NCBI GenBank assembly: GCA_011390365.1
Contig: JAABSM010000014.1
Location: forward strand, 1-59,867
From: Gammaproteobacteria bacterium
GTDB lineage: Bacteria > Pseudomonadota > Gammaproteobacteria > Chromatiales > Chromatiaceae
Reading direction: 5' to 3'
Length of the DNA stretch: 59,867 bases
Part shown: positions 27,546 through 37,295 of the stretch, one piece after another
How positions within the stretch are numbered: the first letter of the stretch is position 1
Layout of the letters: every line of letters starts with the position of its first letter
Notes under the pieces: generated by a model
Database searches by the model: none
What the model was told of the DNA's origin: nothing
Seen by the model: the letters and a program-made list of their open reading frames with translations, nothing else
Made by a program: the position numbers and the translations under genes

Positions 27546-30380
27546 TCACATCTTTCGAATCCGCTCCAACTGCCCCTCCAGCTTTTCCAGCGCCGATTTC
27601 TGCTCGGCGATCTTGTCTCGCTCCTTGTCCACCACCGCGGCGGGGGCCTTTTCGACGAAATTGGGGTTGGAGAGTTTCTTTTCGCCCCGTTCGATGTCGT
27701 TTCTGAGCTTGCCGATCTCCTTCTCCAGGCGGGCGGTCTCGGCGGCCTTGTCGATCAGCCCGGCCATGGGGATCAGCACCTTCATCTCGCCCACCAGGGC
27801 GGTGGCGGATTCCGGCCCTTCCTGGCTGTCCTCCAGTACGGTTACCGACTCCAGTCGGGCGAGGAAGTCGAGGAAGGAGCGGTTGCGCTCCAGGTACTCC
27901 CGATCCCGGGAGACGCTGTGCTGGAGCAGTACCGGCAGACGCTTGGAGGGGGGGATGTTCATCTCGCCGCGAATGCGTCGCACGCCGAGCACGAACTGCT
28001 TGATCCATTCCAGCTCCCGTACCGCATCCGGGTCCACCCTGGTCTCGTCCGGTTCGGGGTAGGGCTGGGTGGAGATGGTTTCGCCCTTCACCCCGGCCAG
28101 CGGCGCGACCTTCTGCCAGATCTCTTCGGTGATGAAGGGGATGATGGGATGTGCGAGGCGCAGGGTGGCCTCCAGCACCCGTACCAGGGTGCGGCGGGTG
28201 CCGCGTTTGGCCGCGGCGCTGGCGTTGTCGTCGGTGAGAACGGGTTTCGACAGCTCCAGGTACCAGTCGCAGTACTCGTTCCAGGTGAACTCGTAGATCG
28301 CCTGGGCGGCGAGGTCGAAGCGGTAGCCCTCGATCCCCTCGCGCATCTGCTTTTCGGTGCTCTGCAAGCGGGAGATGATCCAGCGGTCGGCGATGGAGAG
28401 TTCGACCTCGCCGCCGTGCTGGCCGCAATCCTCCCCCTCGGTGTTCATCAACACGTAGCGGGCGGCGTTCCACAGCTTGTTGCAGAAGTTGCGATAGCCG
28501 CCGATACGCCCCATATCAAAGTTGATGTCGCGCCCGGTGGAGGCCAGCGAGGCGAAGGTGAAGCGCAGGGCATCGGTACCGAAGCCGGGGATGCCCTCGG
28601 GGAAGTCCTTGCGGGTCTGCTTGGCGATCTTCTCCGCCAGGTGGGGCTGCATCATGCCCTGGGTACGCTTGGTGACCAGCTCCTCCAGCTCGATGCCGTC
28701 AATGAGATCAATCGGATCGAGCACATTGCCCTTGGATTTGGACATCTTCTGGCCGTGGGCATCGCGCACCAGGCCGTGGATGTAGACTTCCCGAAATGGG
28801 ACATCTCCCATGAATTTCATGCCCATCATGATCATGCGGGCGACCCAGAAGAAGATGATGTCGAAGCCGGTGACCAGCACCGCGCCGGGGTAGAAGGCTT
28901 GAAGGCGATCGGTGTTCTCCGGCCAGCCGAGGGTGGAGAAGGGCCATAGCGCCGAGCTGAACCAGGTGTCGAGCACGTCCGGGTCCTGCTCCAGCTTGTA
29001 GTCGGGAGGAAGGTCGTGCTTGCCGCGGACTTCTTGCTCGGAGCGACCGACATAGACGTTGCCCTCGGCGTCGTACCAGGCGGGGATGCGATGGCCCCAC
29101 CAGATCTGGCGGCTGATGCACCAGTCCTGGATGTTGCGCATCCAGTCGTAATAGGTGTTCTTCCAGTTGTCCGGCACGAAGCGGATGCGTCCGTCCTCCA
29201 CCGCCTCGATGGCGGGCTTGGCCAGCGGCGCGATGCGCACATACCATTGATCGGTAAGGAAAGGCTCGATCACCGCGCCGGAGCGGTCGCCGCGGGGGAC
29301 CATCAGCTTGTGGTCGACGATCTTCTCCAGCAGCCCCTTGGCCTCCAGGTCGGCGACGATCGCCTTGCGCGCCGCGTAGCGATCCATGCCCACATAGACG
29401 GCGGGGATCAGCTCGCCCTCTTCCGGTTGGTTCGCCCGCAGCGCCGCGTCCGGGGTGAAGATGTTGATCAGGCCGCCGTGGGGCATCTCCGAGATCAGCT
29501 TTTCGTCCCGATGGCGTTGCCAAACCGCATAGTCGTTGAAGTCGTGGGCGGGGGTGATCTTGACGCAGCCGGTGCCGAACTCCGGATCTGCGTGTTCATC
29601 GGCGATGATGGGGATGCGCCGGCCGGTCAAGGGCAGCTCCACCAGCTCGCCGATCAGGTGCCTGTAGCGCTCATCTTCTGGATTGACGGCTACCGCGCAG
29701 TCACCGAGCATGGTCTCGGGGCGGGTGGTGGAGACCACCATGTGGCCCTGGCCGTTGGAGAGGGGGTAGCGCATGTGCCACATGTGCCCCTGCTCCTCCT
29801 CGTTGAGCACCTCCAGGTCCGAGACCGCGGTGTGCAGCTTGGGGTCCCAGTTCACCAGCCGCTTGCCGCGATAGATCAATCCCTCTTCATGCAGCCGGAC
29901 AAAGACCTCCTTCACCGCGTCGGAGAGCCCTTCGTCCATGGTGAAGCGCTCGTGCCGCCAATCCAGGGACGAACCCAGGCGGCGTAGCTGGCGGGTGATG
30001 TGCCCGCCCGACTCCCCCTTCCACTCCCACACCCGCTCGATGAAGGCCTCCCGCCCCAGGTCGTGGCGGGTCTTGCCGTCCCGCTCCAGTTGCCGCTCCA
30101 CCACCATCTGGGTGGCGATGCCGGCGTGGTCCGTGCCAGGCTGCCACAGGGTCTTCGCCCCCTTCATGCGGTGGTAGCGGACCAGCGTATCCATCACCGT
30201 GTTATTGAAGCCATGGCCCATGTGCAGGCTGCCGGTGACGTTGGGCGGCGGGATCATGATGCAATAGGAGCTGTCGTCCTGGTTGGCATCGGGGCTCATG
30301 TCGGGGGCGAAGTAGCCCCGCTCCTCCCAGGTCTGGTACCAGCGTTGTTCGATATTGCTCGGGTCGTAGGTCTTGTCCAT
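27546..30380 (-). CDS. valS: Valyl-tRNA synthetase
   Basis: Class I aminoacyl-tRNA synthetase that charges tRNA-Val. It has 944 residues. The HIGH motif is HMGH in [11 protein letters not shown], and the KMSKS motif is KMSKSKGN. The C-terminal coiled coil ([20 protein letters not shown]) is the tRNA-binding arm. The editing domain lies between the two motifs. A single-gene unit with 166 bp of repeat-bearing gap after its stop. Confidence 0.98.
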   Translation of the reverse strand: MDKTYDPSNIEQRWYQTWEERGYFAPDMSPDANQDDSSYCIMIPPPNVTGSLHMGHGFNNTVMDTLVRYHRMKGAKTLWQPGTDHAGIATQMVVERQLERDGKTRHDLGREAFIERVWEWKGESGGHITRQLRRLGSSLDWRHERFTMDEGLSDAVKEVFVRLHEEGLIYRGKRLVNWDPKLHTAVSDLEVLNEEEQGHMWHMRYPLSNGQGHMVVSTTRPETMLGDCAVAVNPEDERYRHLIGELVELPLTGRRIPIIADEHADPEFGTGCVKITPAHDFNDYAVWQRHRDEKLISEMPHGGLINIFTPDAALRANQPEEGELIPAVYVGMDRYAARKAIVADLEAKGLLEKIVDHKLMVPRGDRSGAVIEPFLTDQWYVRIAPLAKPAIEAVEDGRIRFVPDNWKNTYYDWMRNIQDWCISRQIWWGHRIPAWYDAEGNVYVGRSEQEVRGKHDLPPDYKLEQDPDVLDTWFSSALWPFSTLGWPENTDRLQAFYPGAVLVTGFDIIFFWVARMIMMGMKFMGDVPFREVYIHGLVRDAHGQKMSKSKGNVLDPIDLIDGIELEELVTKRTQGMMQPHLAEKIAKQTRKDFPEGIPGFGTDALRFTFASLASTGRDINFDMGRIGGYRNFCNKLWNAARYVLMNTEGEDCGQHGGEVELSIADRWIISRLQSTEKQMREGIEGYRFDLAAQAIYEFTWNEYCDWYLELSKPVLTDDNASAAAKRGTRRTLVRVLEATLRLAHPIIPFITEEIWQKVAPLAGVKGETISTQPYPEPDETRVDPDAVRELEWIKQFVLGVRRIRGEMNIPPSKRLPVLLQHSVSRDREYLERNRSFLDFLARLESVTVLEDSQEGPESATALVGEMKVLIPMAGLIDKAAETARLEKEIGKLRNDIERGEKKLSNPNFVEKAPAAVVDKERDKIAEQKSALEKLEGQLERIRKM

Positions 30381-30529
30381 GGGTTCGGCGCGTCGTCGGT
30401 GAAGATGGTGTGAAGAAGGCCCCCCTCGCCAAGCGGGCGAAGAGGCCGAAAAAGGGGGAGATTATAGCGCAAAGGCCGGTCGGATTGGGGAGATGATTTT
30501 CGGAAAAAGGTACATCGCGAAGGAGCCGC

Positions 30530-30642
30530 TGGCGCCCAAGCTGGAGCTTGGGCGCCAATGTCTTGGCCGCTATAGCGGCCCGGCGGAGGAGTGGCAAGCA
30601 AGAGCTTGCAAGACGTGCGTTCCCAAGGAGACCCTGGGAACG
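30530..30642. repeat. Cluster of three palindromes upstream of valS
   Basis: Three perfect or near-perfect palindromes: TGGCGCCCAAGCT/AGCTTGGGCGCCA (30530–30557), GGCCGCTATAGCGGCC (30565–30580) and CGTTCCCA/TGGGAACG (30618–30642). The last resembles a widespread proteobacterial intergenic repeat. No gene lies in the 282 bases between valS and the next minus-strand gene; the rest shows nothing recognisable. Confidence 0.55.
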
Positions 30643-30662
30643 AGCAAATCCCAGAATCCAGA

Positions 30663-31673
30663 TCAGGAATTATCCCCATTGATCAGATCGCCGAGGCCGC
30701 CCAGCACCGAGCCCTCGCCCTGGGAGCCGCCCCGTTGCGGCGCGGCGGCGAGCATGCGGCCGGCGAGGCGGGAGAACGGGAGGGATTGCAGCCATACCTT
30801 GCCGGGGCCGGTGAGTTCGGCGAAGAAGAGCCCTTCGCCGCCGAACAGGGCGGTCTTGATGCCCGGTACATTGCGCACCTCGAAGTTTACGGTGTTCTCG
30901 AAGCCGACCACGCAGCCGGTATCCACGTCCAGCCGTTCGCCGGGGCGCAGGGTGCGCTCCACCACCGTGCCGCCGGCGTGGATGAAGACCATGCCGTCGC
31001 CATCCAGCCGCTGCATGATGAAGCCCTCGCCGCCGAACAGGCCGGTGAGGATCTTGCGCTGAAAGTAGATGCCGATGGAGACCCCCTTGGCGGCGCACAG
31101 GAAGCTGTCCTTCTGGCAGATCAGGGTGCCGCCTACTTCGGGCAGGGAGACGGGGATGATGTTGCCGGGGTAGGGGGCGCCGAAGGCGACTCGCGCCTTG
31201 CCCTGGCCGGTGTGGGTGAAGACGGTGGTGAACAGGCTCTCGCCGGTGATCAGGCGTTTGCCTGCGCCCAGCAGCTTGCCCATGAAGCCGCCGCTATCCT
31301 GTTCGGCGGAGCCGTCGCCGAAGACGGTGTTCATCTCGATTGCCGGGTGCTTGAACATCATCGAGCCAGCCTCGGCCACCGCACTCTCGCCCGGATCCAG
31401 CTCCACCTCGATGAACTGCATCTCCTGGCCGATGATCTCGTAATCGATCTCATCGGCGCGGGTCGTGCGGCCGCGGCCCGCGGGGGGAGGCGGCGCGGTG
31501 GAGGGCATGGGCGCGCCGTGGTGCTGCAACTCTTCGACCTGCTCGATGGGCAGCCATTCGGCAAAACCCTCCCGCCAGGCGAAACCGTTGTGGTTGGCGG
31601 CGACTCGGGCGCGGGCCTGTTCATGGGTGAGGGGGCCGACTTGCTGACCCTGATAGCTGAGATACCACTGCAT
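30663..31673 (-). CDS. GYF_2-domain AIM24/TIGR00266 family protein
   Basis: A 336-residue protein. Residues 1–50 are a GYF_2 domain (MQWYLSYQGQQVGPLTHEQA), a peptide-binding fold. After a proline-rich linker, residues 80–310 are the TIGR00266/AIM24 beta-sandwich, with repeated GLFGGEGF and ALFGGEGLFF. The family's biochemical role is unknown; AIM24 relatives are linked to membranes and respiratory organisation in mitochondria. It follows the DUF533 gene on the same strand by 16 bp, so the two are probably co-transcribed. Confidence 0.75.
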   Translation of the reverse strand: MQWYLSYQGQQVGPLTHEQARARVAANHNGFAWREGFAEWLPIEQVEELQHHGAPMPSTAPPPPAGRGRTTRADEIDYEIIGQEMQFIEVELDPGESAVAEAGSMMFKHPAIEMNTVFGDGSAEQDSGGFMGKLLGAGKRLITGESLFTTVFTHTGQGKARVAFGAPYPGNIIPVSLPEVGGTLICQKDSFLCAAKGVSIGIYFQRKILTGLFGGEGFIMQRLDGDGMVFIHAGGTVVERTLRPGERLDVDTGCVVGFENTVNFEVRNVPGIKTALFGGEGLFFAELTGPGKVWLQSLPFSRLAGRMLAAAPQRGGSQGEGSVLGGLGDLINGDNS

Positions 31674-31689
31674 GGGGGAATCCTCTCGG

Positions 31690-32409
31690 TTACTGGATGT
31701 CGATCTTGAAGCGCTGGTGGATGGAGGCGAGCAGCTCTGGCGGAAGCTGCAGCGCCGCGGCCAGCTGCTTCAGGTAGTCCCGCTCCGCCTCCGTGTCCAC
31801 CTCGATCGCCAGTAGCGAGGAGATGTAGAGGCGAATCGCCTGCTGGCGATCCTCCACCGCCGCGCTCAGTTCGTCTATGCCCATCGGCCAGGACATCTCG
31901 GTGAGCAAAAAGTCCCGCTCATCGTCGCTCAGGCCGCTCTCCTCCAGCTTGCCGATGATGTGCTGGCGCTCCTGGGCGTCGATCTCGCCGTCGCAGGCCG
32001 CCGCCGCGATCATCGCCCGCAGGTAGAGGGTCGCCTCGCCGTTACTGCCCGCGCGGTTATGGGCGGATGCGGCAGGCAGCGCGGCGGATGGGGGCGGGGA
32101 GGCGGTCTGCATCCCCGGAGGTGGCGGGGGAGGCGCGCTCGCGCCGACGGGAGGCGGGGGCGGCGGCACGGAGGAGGGCGCGCGTGGCGAGCTGGGGGGC
32201 TGGCTGGGGTCGCCCATCGCCGGTTCCATCGTGGAACGATTTTTCTGCTCGGTAAAGTGTTCGAACGCGGCCATGGCGACCCCTAGCAGCCCCATCCCCA
32301 CCGCGGCCTTGCCGCCCATGTTGCCGATGCCTCCGATGTTCAGGTCCAGGCCGCGGTTGCGCATGCCGGAACCGAGAAGGCCGCCGAGCAATTTGTCCGG
32401 ATCGAGCAT
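31690..32409 (-). CDS. DUF533 (YebE/TerB-like) protein
   Basis: A 239-residue protein. The N-terminus MLDPDKLLGGLLGSGM and glycine-rich region are typical of the YebE family, followed by a long proline-rich linker (PPPPPPVG, PPPPPPGM). The C-terminal helical TerB-like domain has MIAAAACDGEIDAQERQHI. I chose ATG 32409 because MLDPDKLLGG is the family start. TerB domains are associated with membranes and stress, but no function is established for DUF533. The GYF_2 domain of the neighbouring gene binds proline-rich peptides, so the linker could be its ligand. Confidence 0.75.
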   Translation of the reverse strand: MLDPDKLLGGLLGSGMRNRGLDLNIGGIGNMGGKAAVGMGLLGVAMAAFEHFTEQKNRSTMEPAMGDPSQPPSSPRAPSSVPPPPPPVGASAPPPPPPGMQTASPPPSAALPAASAHNRAGSNGEATLYLRAMIAAAACDGEIDAQERQHIIGKLEESGLSDDERDFLLTEMSWPMGIDELSAAVEDRQQAIRLYISSLLAIEVDTEAERDYLKQLAAALQLPPELLASIHQRFKIDIQ

Positions 32410-32631
32410 CGTTGTGGTTCTCCTTTGCGGGTTGCTGTGTGGGTTCGGGTGGTGAATGGAAGCCAATCGAGCGTATCACTCATGCGGTATCGCGTCGATA
32501 ACCGGTCATTATGGGAGATTCGTCGCGGATGGCAAGGGGGCCTCGGACGGGAAGCCTGGAAATCTCCTGATTGTGACCGCTGTCTCGTTATCCTTGGCGC
32601 GCGCGCAAAAACGTGACGATTTCGCCGCGGG

Positions 32632-32843
32632 TTATCCACGGAAGCTGTGGATAACTCTGGGGATAAGCCTTGATCAAATGGCCTAAGTGTCTGTCTCGGC
32701 ATGCCAATGGAGGAGTTGTTTAATTTTTGATCAATATGATAAATTCAATAAAAACAGGTTGTTATGGAGAATTTCAAGGGGTTGCGGGGGGCGGGCGCGC
32801 CTTTTGGGCGGTTGGCCGGGACATCTGCCTTAGATGTGGATAA
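32632..32843. other. DnaA-box cluster with AT-rich stretch, oriC-like
   Basis: Four DnaA-type 9-mers occur in a 441-bp gene-free gap: TTATCCACG (32632–32640), TGTGGATAA (32646–32654), TGGGGATAA (32658–32666) and TGTGGATAA (32835–32843). Two are perfect TTATCCACA boxes on the minus strand. Between them, about 32716–32765 is AT-rich with a TTTTTGATCAATATGAT stretch; a second TGATCA lies at about 32671. The first two boxes form an inverted pair. This is the pattern of a bacterial oriC or a DnaA-titration site. No dnaA, dnaN, gidA or rpmH is adjacent, so it may not be the main origin. Confidence 0.4.
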
Positions 32844-32850
32844 AGGTCTC

Positions 32851-33714
32851 CTAACTTGTTGATTGGTCGTTGCCGTTCGGTGACCTTTCCGGGAAGTCCG
32901 CTGGGGGAATAGTGCCAGAGTAGCCCAGTGACGCCGCCCCCCAGCGATTGGCCAGCGGGATCGCCCGATGGAGGGATTCTCCACTCCCGAGTGCGTAGAG
33001 CAGAGCGGCGGCGAAGGCGTCGCCGGCGCCCGTCGAGTCAACGACCTGATGGGGCTCCGCGAGATAGTGGTGTGCGCTATGGGGGCCATGGACGACGGCT
33101 CCCTTTGCGCCATCGGTAATCACCACCCACTTCAGAGTCGCCCCGGCGATCTCCCGGCCGTGGGCGAACGGATCGGCCATGAAGGCCTCGTCGAGGTCGG
33201 AGGTGGAGCCGAGCAGGATCGTCGCCGGCCGCTGAATGTCGCGGATCGGCGGAATATGCACCACCACCGGGATGCGCTGGATCAATTGCTCTAGCAGCGG
33301 CGTCAGTCGCGGATCGGCGCTACGGATGTAGGCGATATCGCAGGGGGTGTCGGCCAGCTCATCGGACAGGGACAAGGCGGCGCGGGAGAGGTTGATGATG
33401 GTGCGCTCCCCGGTGGGGTCGATGATCACCAGCGAGACGGTGCTCTGTGTCGCGCCGGTATCTACCCGCGAGCAATCGACGCCGCATCCCTCCAGCGTGC
33501 GCAGCGCCCGCCCGCCGCTGGCATCCGGTCCCACCGCGCTCACCAATAGCGCCTCGCCGCCGCCCCGCGCCAGCGCCATCGCGGTATTGGCCGCGCCGCC
33601 GCCGATGCGCTCCGCCGCCGCCTCGCCCTGGTGGTGGCCGGCGACGCGCAATGGCTGGTCGATGCGGATGATGCGATCCGTGGCGATGGAGCCGATGATC
33701 AGGGCGCGGGTCAT
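32851..33714 (-). CDS. PfkB-family sugar kinase
   Basis: A 287-residue ribokinase-fold protein. The N-terminal PfkB signature region is RIGGGAANTAMALARGG and the C-terminal signature DSTGAGDAFAAALLYA contains the catalytic aspartate. The substrate cannot be read from sequence; sugar or nucleoside are both possible. A single gene, facing away from nadE and next to the DnaA-box gap. Confidence 0.85.
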   Translation of the reverse strand: MTRALIIGSIATDRIIRIDQPLRVAGHHQGEAAAERIGGGAANTAMALARGGGEALLVSAVGPDASGGRALRTLEGCGVDCSRVDTGATQSTVSLVIIDPTGERTIINLSRAALSLSDELADTPCDIAYIRSADPRLTPLLEQLIQRIPVVVHIPPIRDIQRPATILLGSTSDLDEAFMADPFAHGREIAGATLKWVVITDGAKGAVVHGPHSAHHYLAEPHQVVDSTGAGDAFAAALLYALGSGESLHRAIPLANRWGAASLGYSGTIPPADFPERSPNGNDQSTS

Positions 33715-33720
33715 TTTGGT

Positions 33721-33866
33721 GAACCGCAGATTTCCGCAGATTTACGCAGATGATTCTTGTGAATGGGGTGGTCAATGTCCTGCTGGATCCACTCATCTTT
33801 CGGCTGAATGGAGTGCCAGTGAAGACGAGCTGAGAAATCGGCGTTAATCCGCGAAATCTGCGGTTC
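33721..33866. repeat. Inverted repeat in the pfkB–nadE gap
   Basis: GAACCGCAGATTTC (33721–33734) is repeated in inverse as GAAATCTGCGGTTC (33853–33866), about 120 bp apart. The same sequence occurs at 27511–27524. The 250-bp gap has no gene; the frame across it only translates the repeat. A weak TACAAT at about 33931 precedes nadE. Confidence 0.6.
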
Positions 33867-33964
33867 ATATGGTGAGTGCAGGGGCATGTTTGACGGCCTC
33901 TCTTTGGGGGTGATCGCCATGGTACAATTTTCCCCGACCGTCTTCATCCACCACGGAGCCCGCC

Positions 33965-35572
33965 ATGGCCCTCAATGTCGTACTTGCTCAGATCAACCTC
34001 AAGGTCGGTGACCTCGCCGGCAATGTCGTCCGCATCTCCGAGGCGGCGGCGCGCGCCCGGGATGAGCTCGGCGGCGACCTGGCGGTGTTCCCGGAGCTGA
34101 CCCTCACCGGCTATCCGCCGGAGGATCTGCTGTTGCGCAGCGACTTTCTCGACCGCTGCGAGGCGGCGCTGGCGCAGCTGGCCGAGCGGGTGACGGGCAT
34201 CGACCTGGTGCTCGGCTATCCCAAGCGCACCGCCGGCGGACTCTACAATACCGCCGGCGTGTTGCGGGACGGCGAGATCATCGCCGAGTACCACAAGGCG
34301 TTGCTGCCCAACTACAGCGTCTTCGACGAAAAGCGCTATTTTCAGCCCGGTGGCGAACCTTGCGTGGTGGAGATGGGCGGAACCAAGGTCGGCATTACCA
34401 TCTGCGAGGATATCTGGTTCCGCGAACCGGCGCTGCGTGCCGCCGAAGCGGGGGCGAGCCTGCTGCTCAATCTCAATGCCTCGCCGTTTCACGCCGGCAA
34501 ATCCCCGGAACGGGAGGAGCTGCTCAAGAAGCGGGCGGAAGAGAGCGGGCTTGACATCGTCTACGTCAATCTTGTCGGCGGCCAGGACGAACTGGTCTTC
34601 GACGGCGGCAGCTTCGTCATGCGGCGTGACGGCAAGGTGGTGCAGCGCGCGCCCTTCTTCGCGGAGAGCCTCAATCGCCTGGCCTTCACGGCCGATGGGC
34701 CGCGGCCCGGCGAGGTGGTTCCCTGCGCCGGCGAGGAGGAGAGCATCTACCGGGCGCTGGTGGTGGGGGTGCGGGACTATGTGCGCAAGAACGGCTTTGA
34801 GGGGGCGGTGCTCGGTCTCTCCGGCGGCATCGACTCCGCCCTCACCCTGGCGGTGGCGGTGGATGCCCTGGGCGCGGAGCAGGTGGAGGCGTTGCTGATG
34901 CCCTCCCGCTACACCGCCCACATGAGTAACGAGGACGCGGTGGTTCAGGCGCGAAACCTCGGCGTGCGCCATCGCGTCATCCCCATCGAACCCGCCTTCA
35001 ACACCTTCCTCGATATGCTCAGCGACGAGTTCGCCGGTAGCCAGCGAGACGTCACCGAGGAGAACATCCAGGCCCGCTGCCGCGGCATCCTGCTGATGGC
35101 GGTGAGCAACAAGAAGGGCAAGATCCTCCTCACCACCGGCAACAAGAGCGAGATGTCGGTGGGCTACGCCACCCTCTACGGCGACATGGCCGGCGGCTAC
35201 GCCCCCCTCAAGGATGTGCCCAAGCTGATGGTCTACCGCCTCGCCGAGTACGTCAACCGTGCGCGGGAGATCATCCCCCGCCGCGTCATTGAACGCCCGC
35301 CCACGGCGGAACTGGCGCCAAATCAGCGGGACTCCGACAGCCTGCCCCCCTACGAAGTGCTGGACGAGATCCTCGCCCGCTATGTCGAACTGGACCAGGG
35401 CGTCGCCGAGATCATCGCCGCCGGTTTCGACGAGGCCGAGGTGCGTCGGGTGGTGCGGTTGGTGGATCGCAACGAATACAAACGCCGCCAGGCCCCGCCT
35501 GGCGTCAAGATCACCCGCCGCGCCTTTGGGCGGGATCGGCGCTATCCGCTGACCAACGGCTTTTCCTCTTAG
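33965..35572 (+). CDS. nadE: Glutamine-dependent NAD+ synthetase
   Basis: Makes NAD+ from deamido-NAD+ with glutamine. It has 535 residues in two domains. The N-terminal nitrilase-fold glutaminase has the E-K-C triad in FPELTLTGYPPEDLL, EYHKALLPNY and GITICEDIWF. The C-terminal synthetase has the PP-loop LGLSGGIDSALTL and TTGNKSEMSVGY. The start MALNVVLAQINLKVGDLAGN is usual. Single gene between repeat-rich gaps. Confidence 0.97.
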   Translation: MALNVVLAQINLKVGDLAGNVVRISEAAARARDELGGDLAVFPELTLTGYPPEDLLLRSDFLDRCEAALAQLAERVTGIDLVLGYPKRTAGGLYNTAGVLRDGEIIAEYHKALLPNYSVFDEKRYFQPGGEPCVVEMGGTKVGITICEDIWFREPALRAAEAGASLLLNLNASPFHAGKSPEREELLKKRAEESGLDIVYVNLVGGQDELVFDGGSFVMRRDGKVVQRAPFFAESLNRLAFTADGPRPGEVVPCAGEEESIYRALVVGVRDYVRKNGFEGAVLGLSGGIDSALTLAVAVDALGAEQVEALLMPSRYTAHMSNEDAVVQARNLGVRHRVIPIEPAFNTFLDMLSDEFAGSQRDVTEENIQARCRGILLMAVSNKKGKILLTTGNKSEMSVGYATLYGDMAGGYAPLKDVPKLMVYRLAEYVNRAREIIPRRVIERPPTAELAPNQRDSDSLPPYEVLDEILARYVELDQGVAEIIAAGFDEAEVRRVVRLVDRNEYKRRQAPPGVKITRRAFGRDRRYPLTNGFSS

Positions 35573-35591
35573 CTGCTTGGGTTAATAAATG

Positions 35592-36086
35592 GACAGGATT
35601 AACAGGATTTTTCAGGATTGACAGGATTTTCTTTTTGAGGACTTTTGTGTGGGGCATGGCGGTACGTCGAGTGACGATGCTTGTAGCAACAGCTCCCCAG
35701 GGGACTTTTTTAGACAGGATTAACGGGATTTACAGGATGGGCGGGATGTTGGGATGGCCGCTGACGTCCGGAGTGCGAGGCTTGACTTGCGAATGGCTGC
35801 TTGATACCAGGTCTTTCTCCCCAGGGGGGAATGGACAGGATTAACAGGATTTTGCAGGATTGACGGGGTTTTTTGGTTGGCGGCCCCCTGATCGAGGTTC
35901 TGGAGCGCATCGGGTCCTGAGGCTTGTCGCAACGACTCCCCAGGGTCTAAATGGACAGGATTAACAGGATGTTGCAGGATTGACGGGATTTTTTGGTTGG
36001 CGGCCCCTGCTCAAGGCTCGGATACGCGTTGGTTAACGATGCTCGTCCCAACGGCTTCCCAGGGTACTCTGTTGGATAGGCTTAAC
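35592..36086. repeat. 121-bp tandem repeat, four full units and a fifth partial
   Basis: GACAGGATTAAC or a close variant (GATAGGCTTAAC in the last unit) starts units at 35592, 35713, 35834, 35954 and 36075, a period of 121, 121, 120 and 121 bases. Units 3 and 4 are most alike; units 1 and 2 are diverged. Each unit ends near a CCCAGGG motif. An inverted copy of the head lies at 36277–36315 (AATCCTGTTAATCCTGTC). Unit 2 contains GGAGTGCGAGGCTTGACTTG (35770–35789), a half of the hairpin repeat at 42.1 and 47.2 kb. The rest of the 738-bp gap has a GCCGAGC/GCTCGGC hairpin at 36212–36228. Confidence 0.75.
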
Positions 36087-36310
36087 AGGATCGCATTTGT
36101 TGAGAGAATGAGGTCGACGTAAATCACCGCACGCACTCGCGCAACTTGGCGGAGAGCATGCTACTGGACGTAAGAACTAAAACCGTTTCTTGAGCCATTC
36201 CCCCATGGATCGCCGAGCTGCGCTCGGCTTCTTCCAAAATCTCCATGTCATCACCAAAAATCGCCATCAACAAAAAACCTGTCAATCCTGAAAAATCCTG
36301 TTAATCCTGT

Positions 36311-37039
36311 CTATTTATTGCCCAAATCAGCCGACCGCTTGAACGCCGCCTTGTGCGCCATGTACCCCTCGACCACCCGGTCGACCACCGCTTTGTCGTA
36401 GGGCTTGAGGCCGCGCAGGAGCATGTACTTGGCCCCTTCGCCCACCTCCTCGCCATTCTCGGTCAGGCGGAAGGCGAGGCGGACGTTACCTTTTTTGCCG
36501 TTGCACTCCAGGGTCGCGCCGCTATACTCCAAGGTCGGCGCAGGGGCATCCGGCTTTGACAGGATGATCTCCATGCTTTCGTAGATCACCAACGGGCGGT
36601 CCGGATTGATCATCACCCCATGCTCCGCCATCAGCGGCACCAGGATGTGGGGAAAGGTGTGGCCGGAGAACTCCACATAGTTGCGGGTGAGGGATGCGAT
36701 GGCGTCGGGGGCGCGATTCAACGTGCCGCTGCGCTCGACGTGCAGATAGGCCTTGCCGGCCAGGTCGCGGATCTCGACCTTGTCGCCGACCGGTTCCGGG
36801 AAGTCGAGCTCTACCCCGCCGTCGACCATGCCGGAGAAGACGAAGCGCATGCGTTCGCTGAGGCCGTAGCGGGCCAGGGCTACGGCGAACAGCAGGTCGC
36901 CGGGGACGCAGAAGAGCTTCGCCTCGGGATCGTGGAGCGGGTTGAAGTCATCGGCGATGTTCTTGGCGAAGGCGCTGGCCTGCTCCCGGGTGAACACCAC
37001 CCGTCCGTCGACGAGATTGTAAAATGCTTCTAGCTGCAT
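36311..37039 (-). CDS. DUF3581 family protein (MaoC/hotdog-like)
   Basis: A 242-residue protein of a family found in gammaproteobacteria with no known function. FNPLHDPEAKLFCVPGDLLF resembles the active-site region of MaoC-like hot-dog hydratases. The start at ATG 37039 (MQLEAFYNLVDGRVVF) has a GCCTC-type upstream region and fits family members; earlier codons read into the gap. Single gene, no close neighbour on the same strand. Confidence 0.7.
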   Translation of the reverse strand: MQLEAFYNLVDGRVVFTREQASAFAKNIADDFNPLHDPEAKLFCVPGDLLFAVALARYGLSERMRFVFSGMVDGGVELDFPEPVGDKVEIRDLAGKAYLHVERSGTLNRAPDAIASLTRNYVEFSGHTFPHILVPLMAEHGVMINPDRPLVIYESMEIILSKPDAPAPTLEYSGATLECNGKKGNVRLAFRLTENGEEVGEGAKYMLLRGLKPYDKAVVDRVVEGYMAHKAAFKRSADLGNK

Positions 37040-37295
37040 GGAGGCAATAACCTTCAAGGTACAAAACAACCGCACATTCTACCCCCGGGAAGGGAAAGCA
37101 TCAAAAAAATCGATGACTAGCGAATCTCTTTCAGCCTCGCTAGCCGCCAGATCGTCGCCCTGCTATCTTCGCCGTGCCGCGAGTGGAAGACGATTACCCC
37201 AGCCCCGCTTCATCGGAAAGAGGGGGTATTGGTAAGTCGCTGGTGGGAGTGTGGATTGTTCGGTGGGGGGGGAACGCTTGTCTTTAGACTTTGTC

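Noticed and set aside
32632-32843. Declaring the DnaA-box cluster the chromosomal origin
   Set aside because: No dnaA, gidA or rpmH neighbours and GC skew cannot be measured over one window.
33711-33947. A small protein gene in the pfkB–nadE gap
   Set aside because: The frame only translates the dispersed AACCGCAGATT-type repeat, has no family features, and lacks a ribosome-binding site.
35592-36086. A CRISPR array
   Set aside because: The whole 121-bp unit repeats; there are no short repeats with unique spacers of constant size and no cas genes.
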